Shown: positions 26,522 through 38,444 of the stretch, one piece after another | How the letters are laid out: each line of letters opens with the position of its first letter | Position numbering within the stretch: position 1 is the first letter of the stretch | Translations under genes and position numbers: made by a program | Source of the DNA: Pseudohongiella sp. O18 | Lineage (GTDB): Bacteria > Pseudomonadota > Gammaproteobacteria > Pseudomonadales > Pseudohongiellaceae | NCBI RefSeq assembly: GCF_021729085.1 | Contig: NZ_JAJSAR010000003.1 | Coordinates: 1 to 64,000 of the forward strand | Reading direction: 5' to 3' | Length of the DNA stretch: 64,000 bases | Notes under the pieces: model-generated | Database searches by the model: none | The model's input: the letters and a program-made list of their open reading frames with translations, nothing else | Told to the model about the DNA's origin: nothing

Positions 26522-27535
26522 TTATGGATACAGACGCAACAGTGGCTCATCCAGCGCAGCCATTTGCTCGCGCAACTCCAGAATATGTTCTGACCAGTAT
26601 CGCTCGGTATTAAACCAGGGAAAGCTCATCGGGAACGCCGGATCATCCCATCGCCGCGCCAGCCACGAGCTGTAATGCATAAGTCGCATGGTCCGCAGCG
26701 GCTCAATCAGTGCCAGCTGACGTGGCTGAAAATCAAAGAACTCCTCATAGCCCTCCACTATTTCCAGCAATTGTGCCTGCTGCTGATCACGTTCACCCGA
26801 TAGCATCATCCACAGGTCCTGCATGGCAGGCCCGGTCAGCGCGTCATCAAAATCGACAAAAAACGGCCTCTCATCGCGCCAGAGTACATTGCCAGGGTGA
26901 CAGTCGCCGTGCAGCCTGATTTGCTGAAGGTTGGGCTGATCTGCAAATACCCGATCCAATCGTTCAACAAGATGACCCGACAGCGTCTCATAGGCGGTGC
27001 GCAAAGAGGCGGGAATAAAATCATGCCGCAACAGAAACTCACGACTGGCAACGGCATGAGTGGCGACTGACAATTGCAGTCGATTAGCGAAGCTGCGCTG
27101 AGAACCAACCAGATGGACCCGGCCGATGAACCTGCCCATTACCAGCAGGTTGTCCGGGTTGTCCAGCTCCGGGGCCCGCCCCGCCAGTCGGGGAAACAAT
27201 GCGAACCGAAATTGCTGGGTTCCACACTGGCAGGCATGCAAAGTCTGCTCATTGATGCGCTGCGGCGGGACCACAGGCACATCCAGATCTGCCAGCTCCT
27301 GCGCAAACGCGTGCTCCTCCAGGATCTGTTCGTCACTCCAGCGATCGGGTCGATAAAACTTCACCACCAGATAGGATCCGTCCTCCATGCCCACCTGATA
27401 CACGCGGTTCTCATAGCTGTTGAGAGCAAATACGCGCGCATTGGTCTGTAAACCCAGGCCATCAATCGCATCCAGCACCTGATCTGGGCCCAGCGACTGA
27501 TACGGGTGGCTGGACTGGCTTGTTTCATTCATCAA
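26522..27535 (-). CDS. srkA: SrkA (YihE), stress response Ser/Thr kinase
   Basis: The 337-residue protein belongs to the aminoglycoside-phosphotransferase-like kinase fold. The catalytic loop HGDCHPGNV and metal motif DFDDA are visible around residues 200-225, and the ATP-binding lysine lies in the YLVVKFYRP strand. In E. coli SrkA counters MazF-mediated death after envelope stress under Cpx control. In E. coli its neighbour is dsbA; here the convergent gene is another thioredoxin-fold protein, but on the opposite strand. Confidence 0.92.
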   Translation of the reverse strand: MMNETSQSSHPYQSLGPDQVLDAIDGLGLQTNARVFALNSYENRVYQVGMEDGSYLVVKFYRPDRWSDEQILEEHAFAQELADLDVPVVPPQRINEQTLHACQCGTQQFRFALFPRLAGRAPELDNPDNLLVMGRFIGRVHLVGSQRSFANRLQLSVATHAVASREFLLRHDFIPASLRTAYETLSGHLVERLDRVFADQPNLQQIRLHGDCHPGNVLWRDERPFFVDFDDALTGPAMQDLWMMLSGERDQQQAQLLEIVEGYEEFFDFQPRQLALIEPLRTMRLMHYSSWLARRWDDPAFPMSFPWFNTERYWSEHILELREQMAALDEPLLRLYP

Positions 27536-27727
27536 TTGCGGCCTGTGGATCGAGTTTGCCGCGAGTATACTGTAAAATGCCTACCCGCATTGGTTTCAGT
27601 CGACTGTTTTCGGCCAGCGTCTCTGGTCGACGCGGTTTTTCTGGTCTGACGCCCGGCCTGACAACACCGTCGCAGACCAACAATGCAAGCCACTCACCAC
27701 ACATCCAGCAAGGAGTACATCGTCAGC

Positions 27728-29002
27728 ATGACTAACGCACAAGCGCGTCTTCAGGAATTACAGTCTGCCTACCAACAGATCAAGGCCCGAAAGCTCAATC
27801 TGGACCTGACGCGTGGCAAACCGGCCACTGCGCAACTGGACCTGAGCAATGCCCTGGACGGCACCCTGCAAGGCAATTACCGCTGTGCTGACGGCACTGA
27901 CGCCCGAAACTACGGCGGCGGCCTGGGAATCCCTGAAGCCCGGCAATTCGCTGCAGATTATCTGGAAACACGCCCTGCGCAGGTCATGGTGGGCGGTAAC
28001 AGCTCACTGCAGCTTATGTATCAGTACGTTGCCAATGCGCACATCAATGGTGTCAAAGGCGCAGATTCTGCCTGGAGCAAAGAAGCGCGTGACGGCCAGA
28101 AAGTCAAATTTCTGTGTCCGGCACCCGGCTACGACCGTCACTTTTCGGTCTGCGAGGCGCTCGGCATCGAGATGATCCCGGTGGCTATGACAGAGGAAGG
28201 GCCTGACATGGATCAGGTCGAGCAGTTGGTCAAAAGCGATTCGCTGATCAAGGGCATCTGGTGTGTGCCCAAGTATGCCAACCCGAACGGTGTCGTTTAC
28301 TCTGACGCTGTGGTCAGCCGTTTTGCGGCGTTGGCAAAAATCGCTGGCGCCAATTTCCGTATCATGTGGGATAACGCCTATGCCGAGCACCATCTGGTCG
28401 ACAACCCGCCCGAGCTGGCAAACCTGTTGAGCCTATGTGAACAACAGGGCACCCTGGATAGCGCCATCGTCATTGGCTCAACCTCCAAGATCACCTTTGC
28501 CGGTGCCGGCATGGCGTTTATCGCGTCATCGGAAGCCAATATCAAACAGTTTGCTGACTATCTGGGTATCTCAACCATCGGCCCGGACAAGGTCAACCAG
28601 TTACGCCATGTGCGTTTCCTGAAGAACATGGACGGATTGCGCAGCCTGATGCAGCAACACCGCGCCATTCTGCAGCCCAAGTTCGAGCGGGTATTGAAAC
28701 ATCTTGACGACAGTCTGGCAGGCAAGACCGTTAACGGGCAGCCACTGGGTAACTGGACGCGCCCGCAGGGGGGCTATTTTGTGCTGTTCGATACCCAGCC
28801 AGGACTGGCAGACAAGGTAGTCAAACTCTGCGCGGAAGCAGGCGTCAAGCTGACACCGGCTGGCTCAACCTGGCCGTATCAGCGAGACCCCAACAACAGC
28901 AACATCCGCCTGGCACCGTCCTTCCCCAGCCTTGAGGAGATCGACGAAGCCATGGCGGTGTTTGTATTGTGTGTGGAGCTGGCCAGCCTGGAAGCCGCCT
29001 AA
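27728..29002 (+). CDS. Class I aminotransferase of the aspartate aminotransferase Ic type
   Basis: This 424-residue PLP enzyme resembles the family first seen in actinobacterial AspT. It has RGKP near the N-terminus, NYGGGLG, a DNAYAEHH loop binding PLP, and the Schiff-base lysine in GSTSKITFAG near residue 255. The likely reaction is aspartate/2-oxoglutarate transamination. I start at 27728 (MTNAQARLQ); an in-frame ATG 15 codons upstream adds a poor extension. An AGGAG lies 12 bases before the chosen start. Its stop overlaps that of the His-rich gene. Confidence 0.82.
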   Translation: MTNAQARLQELQSAYQQIKARKLNLDLTRGKPATAQLDLSNALDGTLQGNYRCADGTDARNYGGGLGIPEARQFAADYLETRPAQVMVGGNSSLQLMYQYVANAHINGVKGADSAWSKEARDGQKVKFLCPAPGYDRHFSVCEALGIEMIPVAMTEEGPDMDQVEQLVKSDSLIKGIWCVPKYANPNGVVYSDAVVSRFAALAKIAGANFRIMWDNAYAEHHLVDNPPELANLLSLCEQQGTLDSAIVIGSTSKITFAGAGMAFIASSEANIKQFADYLGISTIGPDKVNQLRHVRFLKNMDGLRSLMQQHRAILQPKFERVLKHLDDSLAGKTVNGQPLGNWTRPQGGYFVLFDTQPGLADKVVKLCAEAGVKLTPAGSTWPYQRDPNNSNIRLAPSFPSLEEIDEAMAVFVLCVELASLEAA

Positions 29003-29015
29003 CGGCCCCGCTGGC
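28982..29015. repeat. Hairpin holding two convergent stop codons
   Basis: Outer arms GCCAGC (28982-28987) and GCTGGC (29010-29015) enclose an inner stem GCCG/CGGC (28994-28997/29003-29006) whose loop CCTAA contains the aminotransferase stop (TAA, 29000-29002) and the overlapping stop of the His-rich gene (28999-29001). Confidence 0.55.
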
Positions 29016-29508
29016 GAATCACCACGCTGTTGCGCTCGACCTGACGATAGGTCGAGCCCTTGCGTCCTCTTTCATTGACATAGACAGTGCCGTGGCGGCG
29101 ATCAGTCTCCCAGCTGCCGCGCGCGTTGTGCTGGTGACGATCGTGGTAACTGCCGCCACGCCAGATGTCATGCCCCTGGAAGTGGCCACTATAGCCGTGA
29201 CCATGGCGATGATGGTCATGTTTGCGATGTCCTTTGCCGTGATATCCCCGATCATGATGACCGTGTTTGCGGTAGTGTTTACGGTTGTCGTGATGACGCC
29301 CATGACCATAGTCGGCTCGATATACGGTAGTGCCGATATAAACAGAGCCAATAACTGGCGAGTGAACCACCGTGATCGGTTTGTGAATAGTCTCGTAGAC
29401 CGTCACTCGCTTGTAGCGATCTGCGAGCGCGCCTGTGCTGACTGATGCCAGCATTAATGTAGCCGCTGCCAGCATCACCATACGATACTTTCTTGAATAG
29501 AACTTCAT
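28999..29508 (-). CDS. Exported histidine-rich protein of unknown function
   Basis: The 169-residue product starts at 29508 (MKFYSRKYR) with GGAGGGCAGGTG before it and has a Sec signal peptide ending near residue 29 (STGALA). About 20 histidines fall within a stretch of roughly 75 residues (about 68-142), mixed with Gly, Arg and Asp, with no long hydrophobic part. Binding of zinc, nickel or copper in the periplasm is plausible from composition only. The last 35 residues are basic and repeat-free. I know no named family; similar small His/Gly-rich exported proteins occur in marine gammaproteobacteria. Confidence 0.72.
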   Translation of the reverse strand: MKFYSRKYRMVMLAAATLMLASVSTGALADRYKRVTVYETIHKPITVVHSPVIGSVYIGTTVYRADYGHGRHHDNRKHYRKHGHHDRGYHGKGHRKHDHHRHGHGYSGHFQGHDIWRGGSYHDRHQHNARGSWETDRRHGTVYVNERGRKGSTYRQVERNSVVIRQRGR

Positions 29509-29589
29509 CACCTGCCCTCCTCGTTTGCACATGCTCGGTACCGTTATAGCGCTACCTGCCTGAATGCAGACTGAACGACGGTGGGACGA

Positions 29590-29922
29590 TCAGCTCTCAG
29601 ACTGATGCTGACTGACAAATCCGGGTATGGGGAAAGGCATGACGTTGTCGCCACTGGAAATCTTGGCGACGCCAGTCTTTTCGACTTCATCTATGCGGAT
29701 GATGGCCTGAAGGGGAATAAAGCTGCGTTTAACGTCCTGAAACTCGTTTTTGAGTTTCTCTTCGCCGGGATCGACCACCACCTGACTGCGCTCATCGAAC
29801 AGGAATTCCTCTATTTCAATGAATCCATAGAGCTCGCTTTGATACACCTGACGTGCAAACAGCTCATAGACCTTCCCTTTGTTGAGGAATGTAATGCGAT
29901 AGATTTCCTGACGACTGGCCAT
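29590..29922 (-). CDS. DUF1820 family protein
   Basis: This 110-residue soluble protein matches DUF1820 by its core KVYELFARQVYQSEL, FIEIEEFLFDERSQVVVDP and IIRIDEVEKTG. The function is unknown. In Pseudomonas a DUF1820 gene also lies beside miaB, and here it is divergent from miaB, so the neighbourhood is conserved. There are no catalytic motifs or membrane segments. Confidence 0.85.
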   Translation of the reverse strand: MASRQEIYRITFLNKGKVYELFARQVYQSELYGFIEIEEFLFDERSQVVVDPGEEKLKNEFQDVKRSFIPLQAIIRIDEVEKTGVAKISSGDNVMPFPIPGFVSQHQSES

Positions 29923-30035
29923 AAGACTCTCGTGGACGACTACTGGGAATGGGAGCGAGGCGCGTATTGTAACGCAAACCCCTGCCCGGAATACAGCTGA
30001 CTGATAGTCAGGCTTCTTTTGAAGCCCATTCAGAC

Positions 30036-30064
30036 TTATTCGCGAGCGTCAGAACTGGTATAAT
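30036..30064 (+). promoter_or_regulatory. miaB promoter with extended -10 and GC discriminator
   Basis: TTATTC (30036-30041), 17 bases, TATAAT (30059-30064) preceded by TGG (extended -10) and followed by CCGCGCC. The transcript would begin about 45 bases before the miaB start. Confidence 0.65.
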
Positions 30065-30117
30065 CCGCGCCTTTCTGTAATTCAGCAGCTTTATTTCCAC
30101 AACGAGCCCGAATTGTC

Positions 30118-31464
30118 ATGAGCACCAACGAGCAAGCCAGCGGCACACGCAAAAAAGTCTACATCAAGACCCACGGATGCCAGATGAATGAGTATGATTC
30201 GTCACGCATGCTGGATTTGCTGCGCGAGACGCAAGGTGCAGACCTGGTGGAAACACCAGAAGAAGCCGACATTCTGCTTCTCAATACCTGCTCGATCCGT
30301 GAAAAAGCCCAGGAAAAAGTCTTTCACCAACTGGGCCGCTGGCGCAGTCTCAAGGAAGCCAAACCCGGTCTTAAAATAGCTGTGGGTGGCTGCGTGGCGA
30401 GCCAGGAAGGCGAAGCAATTGGAAAACGCGCGCCCTATGTCGATGTTGTTTTTGGTCCCCAGACACTGCACAAATTGCCTGAAATGCTGAACCGCTCCGG
30501 CCGCGGACTGCCGCTGGTAGACATTACGTTTCCAGAGATCGAAAAATTCGACCGCCTGCCGGAACCAAGTGTCGCAGGCTGCCAGGCATTTCTGACCATC
30601 ATGGAAGGCTGCAGCAAGTACTGTTCATTCTGCGTCGTGCCCTACACCCGCGGCGAGGAAGTAAGTCGACCGCTGGATGACGTTCTGGCAGAAGCAGCGC
30701 ATCTGGCAACACAGGGCGTGCGTGAAATCAATCTGCTGGGTCAGAATGTCAACGCCTACCGCGGGCTGAGCCACGACGGCCAGATTGTTGACCTGGCGAC
30801 CCTGATTACCTACATCTCGGCGCTGGACGGAATCGACCGCATTCGTTTTACGACGTCACACCCGACAGAGTTTTCTGCCAATCTGATTGAGGTCTATCGT
30901 CACGTGCCGGCACTGGTCAGCCATCTGCACTTGCCAGTGCAAAGCGGTTCGGATCGCATCCTGGCCGCCATGAAACGCGGACACACTGCTCTGGAATATA
31001 AATCCATCATTCGCAAACTGAAGGCAATTCGCCCCGACATCAGTATGTCGTCGGACTTTATTGTTGGCTTTCCTGGCGAGACACAGAAGGATTTTGAAGA
31101 CACCATGAACCTGATTATTGATGTCGGTTTCGACACATCATTCAGTTTCATCTACAGCCCCAGACCAGGCACGCCGGCATCAGACCTGCCCGACAATACC
31201 AGTGAGCAGGAAAAGAAGCACCGGCTTACTGTGCTCCAGGCACAGATCAACCAGCAGGCAGCCGCTATCAGCCAGGCAATGGTGGGCAGCACCCAGCGCG
31301 TGCTGGTCACCGGCGAATCCAAACGTGGCCTGAGCAGCCTGCAGGGCCGCACCGAGAACAACCGCGTGGTCAATTTCCACTGTGACGACACCCGCCTGAT
31401 CGGGCAGTTTGTAGATGTCCGCATCCGCGAGGCCTATCCGAACTCCCTGGCCGGAGAGCTCTAA
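30118..31464 (+). CDS. miaB: MiaB, tRNA-2-methylthio-N6-isopentenyladenosine synthase
   Basis: This radical-SAM methylthiotransferase modifies A37 of tRNAs reading UNN codons. The N-terminal auxiliary cluster is held by Cys21, Cys58 and Cys92 ([27 protein letters not shown]). The radical-SAM cluster is held by Cys165, Cys169 and Cys172 (GCSKYCSFC). A C-terminal TRAM domain covers about 380-445. Length is 448 residues, slightly below E. coli (474). It leads the conserved miaB-ybeZ-ybeY-ybeX order. Confidence 0.97.
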   Translation: MSTNEQASGTRKKVYIKTHGCQMNEYDSSRMLDLLRETQGADLVETPEEADILLLNTCSIREKAQEKVFHQLGRWRSLKEAKPGLKIAVGGCVASQEGEAIGKRAPYVDVVFGPQTLHKLPEMLNRSGRGLPLVDITFPEIEKFDRLPEPSVAGCQAFLTIMEGCSKYCSFCVVPYTRGEEVSRPLDDVLAEAAHLATQGVREINLLGQNVNAYRGLSHDGQIVDLATLITYISALDGIDRIRFTTSHPTEFSANLIEVYRHVPALVSHLHLPVQSGSDRILAAMKRGHTALEYKSIIRKLKAIRPDISMSSDFIVGFPGETQKDFEDTMNLIIDVGFDTSFSFIYSPRPGTPASDLPDNTSEQEKKHRLTVLQAQINQQAAAISQAMVGSTQRVLVTGESKRGLSSLQGRTENNRVVNFHCDDTRLIGQFVDVRIREAYPNSLAGEL

Positions 31465-31518
31465 GCAACAGCATCTGGACCTGTAGCGGGCAGTTGCGGA
31501 GATAATTGTGGCCAGATT

Positions 31519-31546
31519 TTGCCCATCACACGGATTGCTCTATACT
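31519..31546 (+). promoter_or_regulatory. Candidate ybeZ operon promoter
   Basis: TTGCCC (31519-31524), 16 bases, TATACT (31541-31546). It lies in the 142-base gap after miaB, 61 bases before ybeZ, so the ybeZYX group probably has its own promoter as well as readthrough from miaB. Confidence 0.5.
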
Positions 31547-31606
31547 GATTGCCCAGTCTGAAAATATGACGTCTCACATTTGAGGTGGAGGTAGTACCCC
31601 AGCTGC

Positions 31607-32650
31607 ATGGCTACTGAACAAAGCACTCAACGGCTCACTTTGACGCCGGAAGACACACATCGCCTGGCGAACCTGGGCGGTCATCTGAACGAGCACATCC
31701 ACCAGATCGAAAAATCACTGGCGCTGCAGATTCGGCAACGCGGCAGCGAATTTGAATTGTCTGGCGAAGCTGATGCCGTCCGCGAGGGCATCAGAGTGCT
31801 TGAGTCGCTCTATGCCGTGACTGCTGATGGCACCAATGTCAGCCCCGACCTTATTCACCTGACTCTCAAGGAGTCAGGGTTTACGCCTGTACCGCCAGCC
31901 ACACCACAGGCAGTTCAGTCCGCCGAAGACAGCACCCGGCCAGTCCTGATAAAGACCCCGCACAGCTCAATCAAACCGCGCGGCCGACATCAGCGGCAGT
32001 ACGTCGAGTCGATCCGTCAGATGGACATCAATTTTGGTATCGGTCCGGCAGGCACCGGCAAGACCTATCTGGCCGTCGCCTGTGCCGTCGAAGCATTGAT
32101 GCAGGACCAGGTCAAACGACTGCTGCTCGTGCGACCCGCCGTCGAGGCTGGCGAAAAACTGGGCTTCCTGCCTGGCGACCTGTCCCAGAAAATCGATCCA
32201 TATCTGCGCCCTCTCTACGACGCTCTCTACGAAATGCTCGGGTTTGAGCGGGTTACCCGCCTGATCGAAAAAAACGTTATCGAAGTGGCGCCTCTGGCCT
32301 ACATGCGCGGACGCACCCTGAACGGCTCGTTTATTATTCTGGATGAAAGTCAGAACACCACCATTTCCCAGATGAAGATGTTTCTGACGCGAATCGGTTT
32401 CGGCTCCACCGCTGTCATTACCGGTGATGTCACCCAGATCGACCTGCCCTCAGGCACACGCTCCGGCCTGGTTCACGTCCTGAAGGTATTGAACGGCCTG
32501 CCAGGAATCGGCTTCAACTTTTTTGACTCCAAAGATGTGGTGCGACATGCACTCGTGCAGCGCATCGTCGAAGCTTACGACGCCTACGAGAGACAGACGA
32601 CCATCAAATCGCTGAGTAAAGATGACGGCAGCCATGAACGTGACGGTTGA
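31607..32650 (+). CDS. ybeZ: PhoH-like ATPase YbeZ
   Basis: The 347-residue protein has a short N-terminal RNA-binding-like domain and a PhoH nucleoside-triphosphatase domain with Walker A GPAGTGKTY (near residue 146) and Walker B ILDESQN. YbeZ partners the endonuclease YbeY in ribosome maturation. A GGAGG lies 15 bases before the ATG, which is far; I found no better start between them. ybeY overlaps its 3' end by 17 bases. Confidence 0.95.
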   Translation: MATEQSTQRLTLTPEDTHRLANLGGHLNEHIHQIEKSLALQIRQRGSEFELSGEADAVREGIRVLESLYAVTADGTNVSPDLIHLTLKESGFTPVPPATPQAVQSAEDSTRPVLIKTPHSSIKPRGRHQRQYVESIRQMDINFGIGPAGTGKTYLAVACAVEALMQDQVKRLLLVRPAVEAGEKLGFLPGDLSQKIDPYLRPLYDALYEMLGFERVTRLIEKNVIEVAPLAYMRGRTLNGSFIILDESQNTTISQMKMFLTRIGFGSTAVITGDVTQIDLPSGTRSGLVHVLKVLNGLPGIGFNFFDSKDVVRHALVQRIVEAYDAYERQTTIKSLSKDDGSHERDG

Positions 32651-33152
32651 TGTCATTTGTGAGCATCCATCTCTCAATGCGCCGGACAGCGACAGCATCG
32701 CGTCCTGGTGTACTGCCGCACTGACACATCAGACTGCCAATGAATCCCTGCACGAGCAGCAGCGCAGCGGCCAACCCTGTGTCATCAGTGTGCGGATCGT
32801 TGATCGCGACGAGGCAGCCCAACTGAACCACCAATATCGCCAGAAAGACTATGCAACCAATATTCTTTCGTTTCCTGCCGACATTCCCGGTACCGTTGCA
32901 GCACAACTGGACGAATATCCGCTGGGTGACCTGGTCGTGTGTGCCGATATCGTTATCGAAGAGGCACAGGCACAGGGCAAGTCGACAATTGACCACTGGG
33001 CGCACCTGATTGTGCACGGCGTCCTGCATCTTTGCGGACTGGATCATCAGGACGACGAAGAAGCAGAACTCATGGAACAGCTGGAAATACGCATTCTTGA
33101 AGGCTTCAATATTGCCAACCCCTATTACGACAGGAGCAACATACCGGCATGA
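32634..33152 (+). CDS. ybeY: YbeY endoribonuclease
   Basis: This metalloprotein acts in 16S rRNA 3'-end maturation and ribosome quality control. The zinc-binding signature HGVLHLCGLDH is intact near residues 123-133, with RxxDxxE-type acidic residues before it. From 32634 it is 172 residues. A second ATG four codons upstream (32622) is also possible, since both lie inside the ybeZ end. Its stop overlaps the ybeX start (ATGA). Confidence 0.95.
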   Translation: MNVTVDVICEHPSLNAPDSDSIASWCTAALTHQTANESLHEQQRSGQPCVISVRIVDRDEAAQLNHQYRQKDYATNILSFPADIPGTVAAQLDEYPLGDLVVCADIVIEEAQAQGKSTIDHWAHLIVHGVLHLCGLDHQDDEEAELMEQLEIRILEGFNIANPYYDRSNIPA

Positions 33153-34015
33153 CCGACGACCCTCCCAGTAGCGAGCCGCGGCAAAAGTCCTGGCTCGAGC
33201 GCATCGCGCAGGTGTTTTCTGATGAACCAACCGACACCAGAAGCCTGCTGAATCTGCTCCGCAATGCCGAGCAGGATCAGGTGCTGGATGCTGATGCACT
33301 GAGCATCATTGAAGGTGCCCTGCAGGTATCCAGCATGCAGGTGCGCGAGATCATGATCCCGCGCTCGCAGATGACGACGGTCTCGGTGCGACAGACGCTC
33401 GCCGAAATTCTCGACGTCGTCGTCGAAGCTGCGCACTCCCGCTTCCCGGTGACGGGTGAAAACCCAGACCAGGTGATTGGGATTTTGCTGGCAAAGGATC
33501 TGCTGCCACTGGCGCTGGGCGATAACGCCGAACGATTCAACCTGAAAGATATGATCCGACCGGCAACCTGTGTTCCGGAAAGCAAACGACTGAACGTTCT
33601 GCTGCGTGAGTTCCGCGAGACACGCAACCATATGGCAGTCGTAATTGACGAATATGGTATGGTCTGCGGGCTGGTCACCATTGAGGACGTTCTGGAACAG
33701 ATCATCGGTGAGATCGATGACGAATACGACGTCGATGACGAGAGCTACATCAAACCGCTAGGCGATGAGCAGTATATCGTCAAGGCGCTGACCCCGGTTG
33801 AAGAGTTCAATGAATTCTTCGGCAGCGAGTTCAGCGAAGATGATGCCGACACCGTTGGTGGCCTGCTGTTGCAGGAGCTGCGGCATATCCCGGAACGCGA
33901 TGAGACAGTTGCACTGGGCGGCTACCAGTTCACGGTTCTGAACGCCGACAGTCGCCAGATACGTCTGCTAAAACTGACCGCGCTGCCTCCGGGCGCGGCA
34001 GAAAACATTGACTAG
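33149..34015 (+). CDS. ybeX: YbeX/CorC, CBS-domain protein
   Basis: The 288-residue cytosolic protein has a short N-terminal region, paired CBS domains (about 65-195; REIMIPRSQM, then GMVCGLVTIEDVLEQI) and a C-terminal CorC/HlyC transporter-associated domain (about 205-285). It has been tied to magnesium/cobalt efflux and, through its operon, to ribosome maturation. It overlaps ybeY by four bases. In relatives the next gene is lnt; here leuS follows after only 69 bases. Confidence 0.94.
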   Translation: MTDDPPSSEPRQKSWLERIAQVFSDEPTDTRSLLNLLRNAEQDQVLDADALSIIEGALQVSSMQVREIMIPRSQMTTVSVRQTLAEILDVVVEAAHSRFPVTGENPDQVIGILLAKDLLPLALGDNAERFNLKDMIRPATCVPESKRLNVLLREFRETRNHMAVVIDEYGMVCGLVTIEDVLEQIIGEIDDEYDVDDESYIKPLGDEQYIVKALTPVEEFNEFFGSEFSEDDADTVGGLLLQELRHIPERDETVALGGYQFTVLNADSRQIRLLKLTALPPGAAENID

Positions 34016-36570
<2,555 letters not shown>

Positions 36571-36571
<1 letters not shown>

Positions 36572-37059
36572 TGAACGCTTTACGCCGTCTGTTGCTGATC
36601 TCGCTGCTTGTGGCGTTGTCTGGCTGTGGCTTCGCGCTTCGCGGCGCCCAGACAGCCGTGTTGCCGATGCAGCAGATGGCGCTGACCGTGCCATCAGGCC
36701 CCTACCCTTTGCAGGGAGCACTGGAAGACACTCTGGAGGCCAGCGATGTCGAAATTGTTCATGGCAACGGGCAGGTTCTGGAGCTTGCTCTGTCTGCGGA
36801 GCAACTGGAGCGGCGTGCAATCAGCATCAATACGCGAGCCGGGGCGGGTCAGTACGAACTGATGCTGAGTGTCGATGCCGCTTTGCGACAGGGCGGTCAG
36901 GTCATCGCTGGCCCCGAGACCTTTCAAGTGCGGGGCACATTTTACGAAGACACTGCGAACATCAGTGGCAGCAACAGCGGGCTGGAGCTGACTTTAAATG
37001 ACATGCGGCGCGAACTCGCCGACAACATAGTCCGACGCCTGCAGGCCGTGGAATTATGA
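36571..37059 (+). CDS. lptE: LptE, LPS-assembly lipoprotein
   Basis: This 162-residue outer-membrane lipoprotein plugs LptD in the translocon that inserts lipopolysaccharide. The signal peptide ends in lipobox LSGC with Cys19, followed by GFALRG, the usual LptE opening. It lies between leuS and holA, overlapping both by one and four bases, the conserved position. Overall similarity in this family is low, so the call leans on the lipobox, size and position together. Confidence 0.93.
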
Positions 37060-38099
37060 AGCTGTATGCCGATCAGTTAGCCAGACACTTTCAGTCAGGC
37101 AAACTGATGCCAGGCTACTGGCTGGCTGGAGATGAACCCCTGCAGATGCGTGACTGTGCAGATATTGTCAGGCAGACCACCAAAACACTGGGTTATACCG
37201 AACGCGAAGTCTATGAGGCAGACCGGCAGTTTGACTGGCGAACGTTGACCTCGGCAGGTGCCAGCATGTCATTATTCAGCGACAAAAAGCTGATCGAGCT
37301 GCGCCTGGGCTCCAGCAAGATCGCCGACGCTGACAGAAAACTGTTGATTGAGTATCTCAAGTCAGCCCCGGAAGACACCTTGCTGCTTATCCTGAGCCCC
37401 CGTATCGAAGGGGCTGCGACCAAAACCCAGTGGTACAAGCAGCTCGAATCCTTGCTTGGCGTAGTGCAGCTTTATCCGGTTGAGGCATCACGCCTGCCAG
37501 CATGGATCACGCAACGCCTTTCTCAGCGTCAATTGAGTGCCGATGCTGATGCCTGCCAACTGCTTGCAGATCGGGTTGAAGGTAATATGCTGGCCGCTGA
37601 CCAGGAGATTGAAAAACTATCTCTGCTGTTCGGGTCAGGTACACATCTTGACGCGGCAGCGATCGCTCGCAGCGTCGCGGACAGCTCGCGCTTCAATGTG
37701 TTTGCGTTGATTGATGCCTGCCTGGCTGGCGAAGGTGGCAAGGCGATAAGAACACTGCGACGTATGCGCGACGAAGGCGCCCAGGCCCTGATGATCAATA
37801 CCATGCTGGCCCGTGAGCTCCGCACTCTGCATGGCATGGCCTGTCAAATGCAGAGAGGTCTGTCGGCACAAAGCGTCATACAGTCCCAGCGGGTCTGGAA
37901 GTCAAGACAGGCGCTGATGAGCTCTGCGTTAAACCGTTTAAGCGAACCCGCGCTTAGAAAACAGCTGACGCTGGCCAGACAGATCGACATCAGCGTCAAG
38001 GGCCTGACCCATCTGTCTGCATGGGAACTGCTGGAGCAGCTGGTCGCTCGGCTGAGTGGCCGGGCGCTTAAACTCCCATCCGACTCAAGGTGGCAATAA
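37056..38099 (+). CDS. holA: DNA polymerase III delta subunit
   Basis: HolA opens the beta clamp within the clamp loader. The 347-residue length matches E. coli (343), with an N-terminal AAA-like domain starting MKLYADQLARHF and GYWLAGDEPLQM, then helical lid and collar domains. It overlaps lptE by four bases. Its last 32 bases overlap the end of the DUF4404 gene on the other strand. Confidence 0.95.
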   Translation: MKLYADQLARHFQSGKLMPGYWLAGDEPLQMRDCADIVRQTTKTLGYTEREVYEADRQFDWRTLTSAGASMSLFSDKKLIELRLGSSKIADADRKLLIEYLKSAPEDTLLLILSPRIEGAATKTQWYKQLESLLGVVQLYPVEASRLPAWITQRLSQRQLSADADACQLLADRVEGNMLAADQEIEKLSLLFGSGTHLDAAAIARSVADSSRFNVFALIDACLAGEGGKAIRTLRRMRDEGAQALMINTMLARELRTLHGMACQMQRGLSAQSVIQSQRVWKSRQALMSSALNRLSEPALRKQLTLARQIDISVKGLTHLSAWELLEQLVARLSGRALKLPSDSRWQ

Positions 38100-38325
38100 T
38101 CTCACGCATCAGTCGCTCGGCGACGGGATGTGTCGCGGCGAAGCGCGCCTCCAGCGCGATGGCATTATCCATTTCCGGACTGTTTCGCGCGGATGTTTCC
38201 AACAGCGTATCAACATCGTCATCAAGCTGGCGCGCCAGTGCCAGCGTGTCGTCATCCAGATCCTCTGTTTTGGCTAGCTCCGACTGAAGTTCCTGCAGCA
38301 ACTGCCTGATTCTTTCCTGGCTCAC
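38068..38325 (-). CDS. DUF4404 family small protein
   Basis: This 85-residue, acidic, fully helical protein starts MSQERIRQLLQEL and matches DUF4404, a family of unknown function in Pseudomonas-like bacteria. It has no membrane segment or signal peptide. It overlaps the holA 3' end by 32 bases in convergent orientation and is the first gene on the far side of the synteny break. Confidence 0.78.
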   Translation of the reverse strand: MSQERIRQLLQELQSELAKTEDLDDDTLALARQLDDDVDTLLETSARNSPEMDNAIALEARFAATHPVAERLMREIIATLSRMGV

Positions 38326-38444
38326 ACGTATTCCTCCATCGTGAATGAATACATGTTAATGCCAGTCAAAGGTCGGCACAAGCAGAACCGGTGCAACCGG
38401 TCCTGCTCAATGTGAAGCCACCGAGGTATTTCCTGTCGCGCCTA

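Noticed and set aside
28969-29445. A hydrophobic protein on the plus strand with many Met and Val
   Set aside because: It is the reverse reading of His-rich codons (CAT/CAC give ATG/GTG), not a membrane protein gene.
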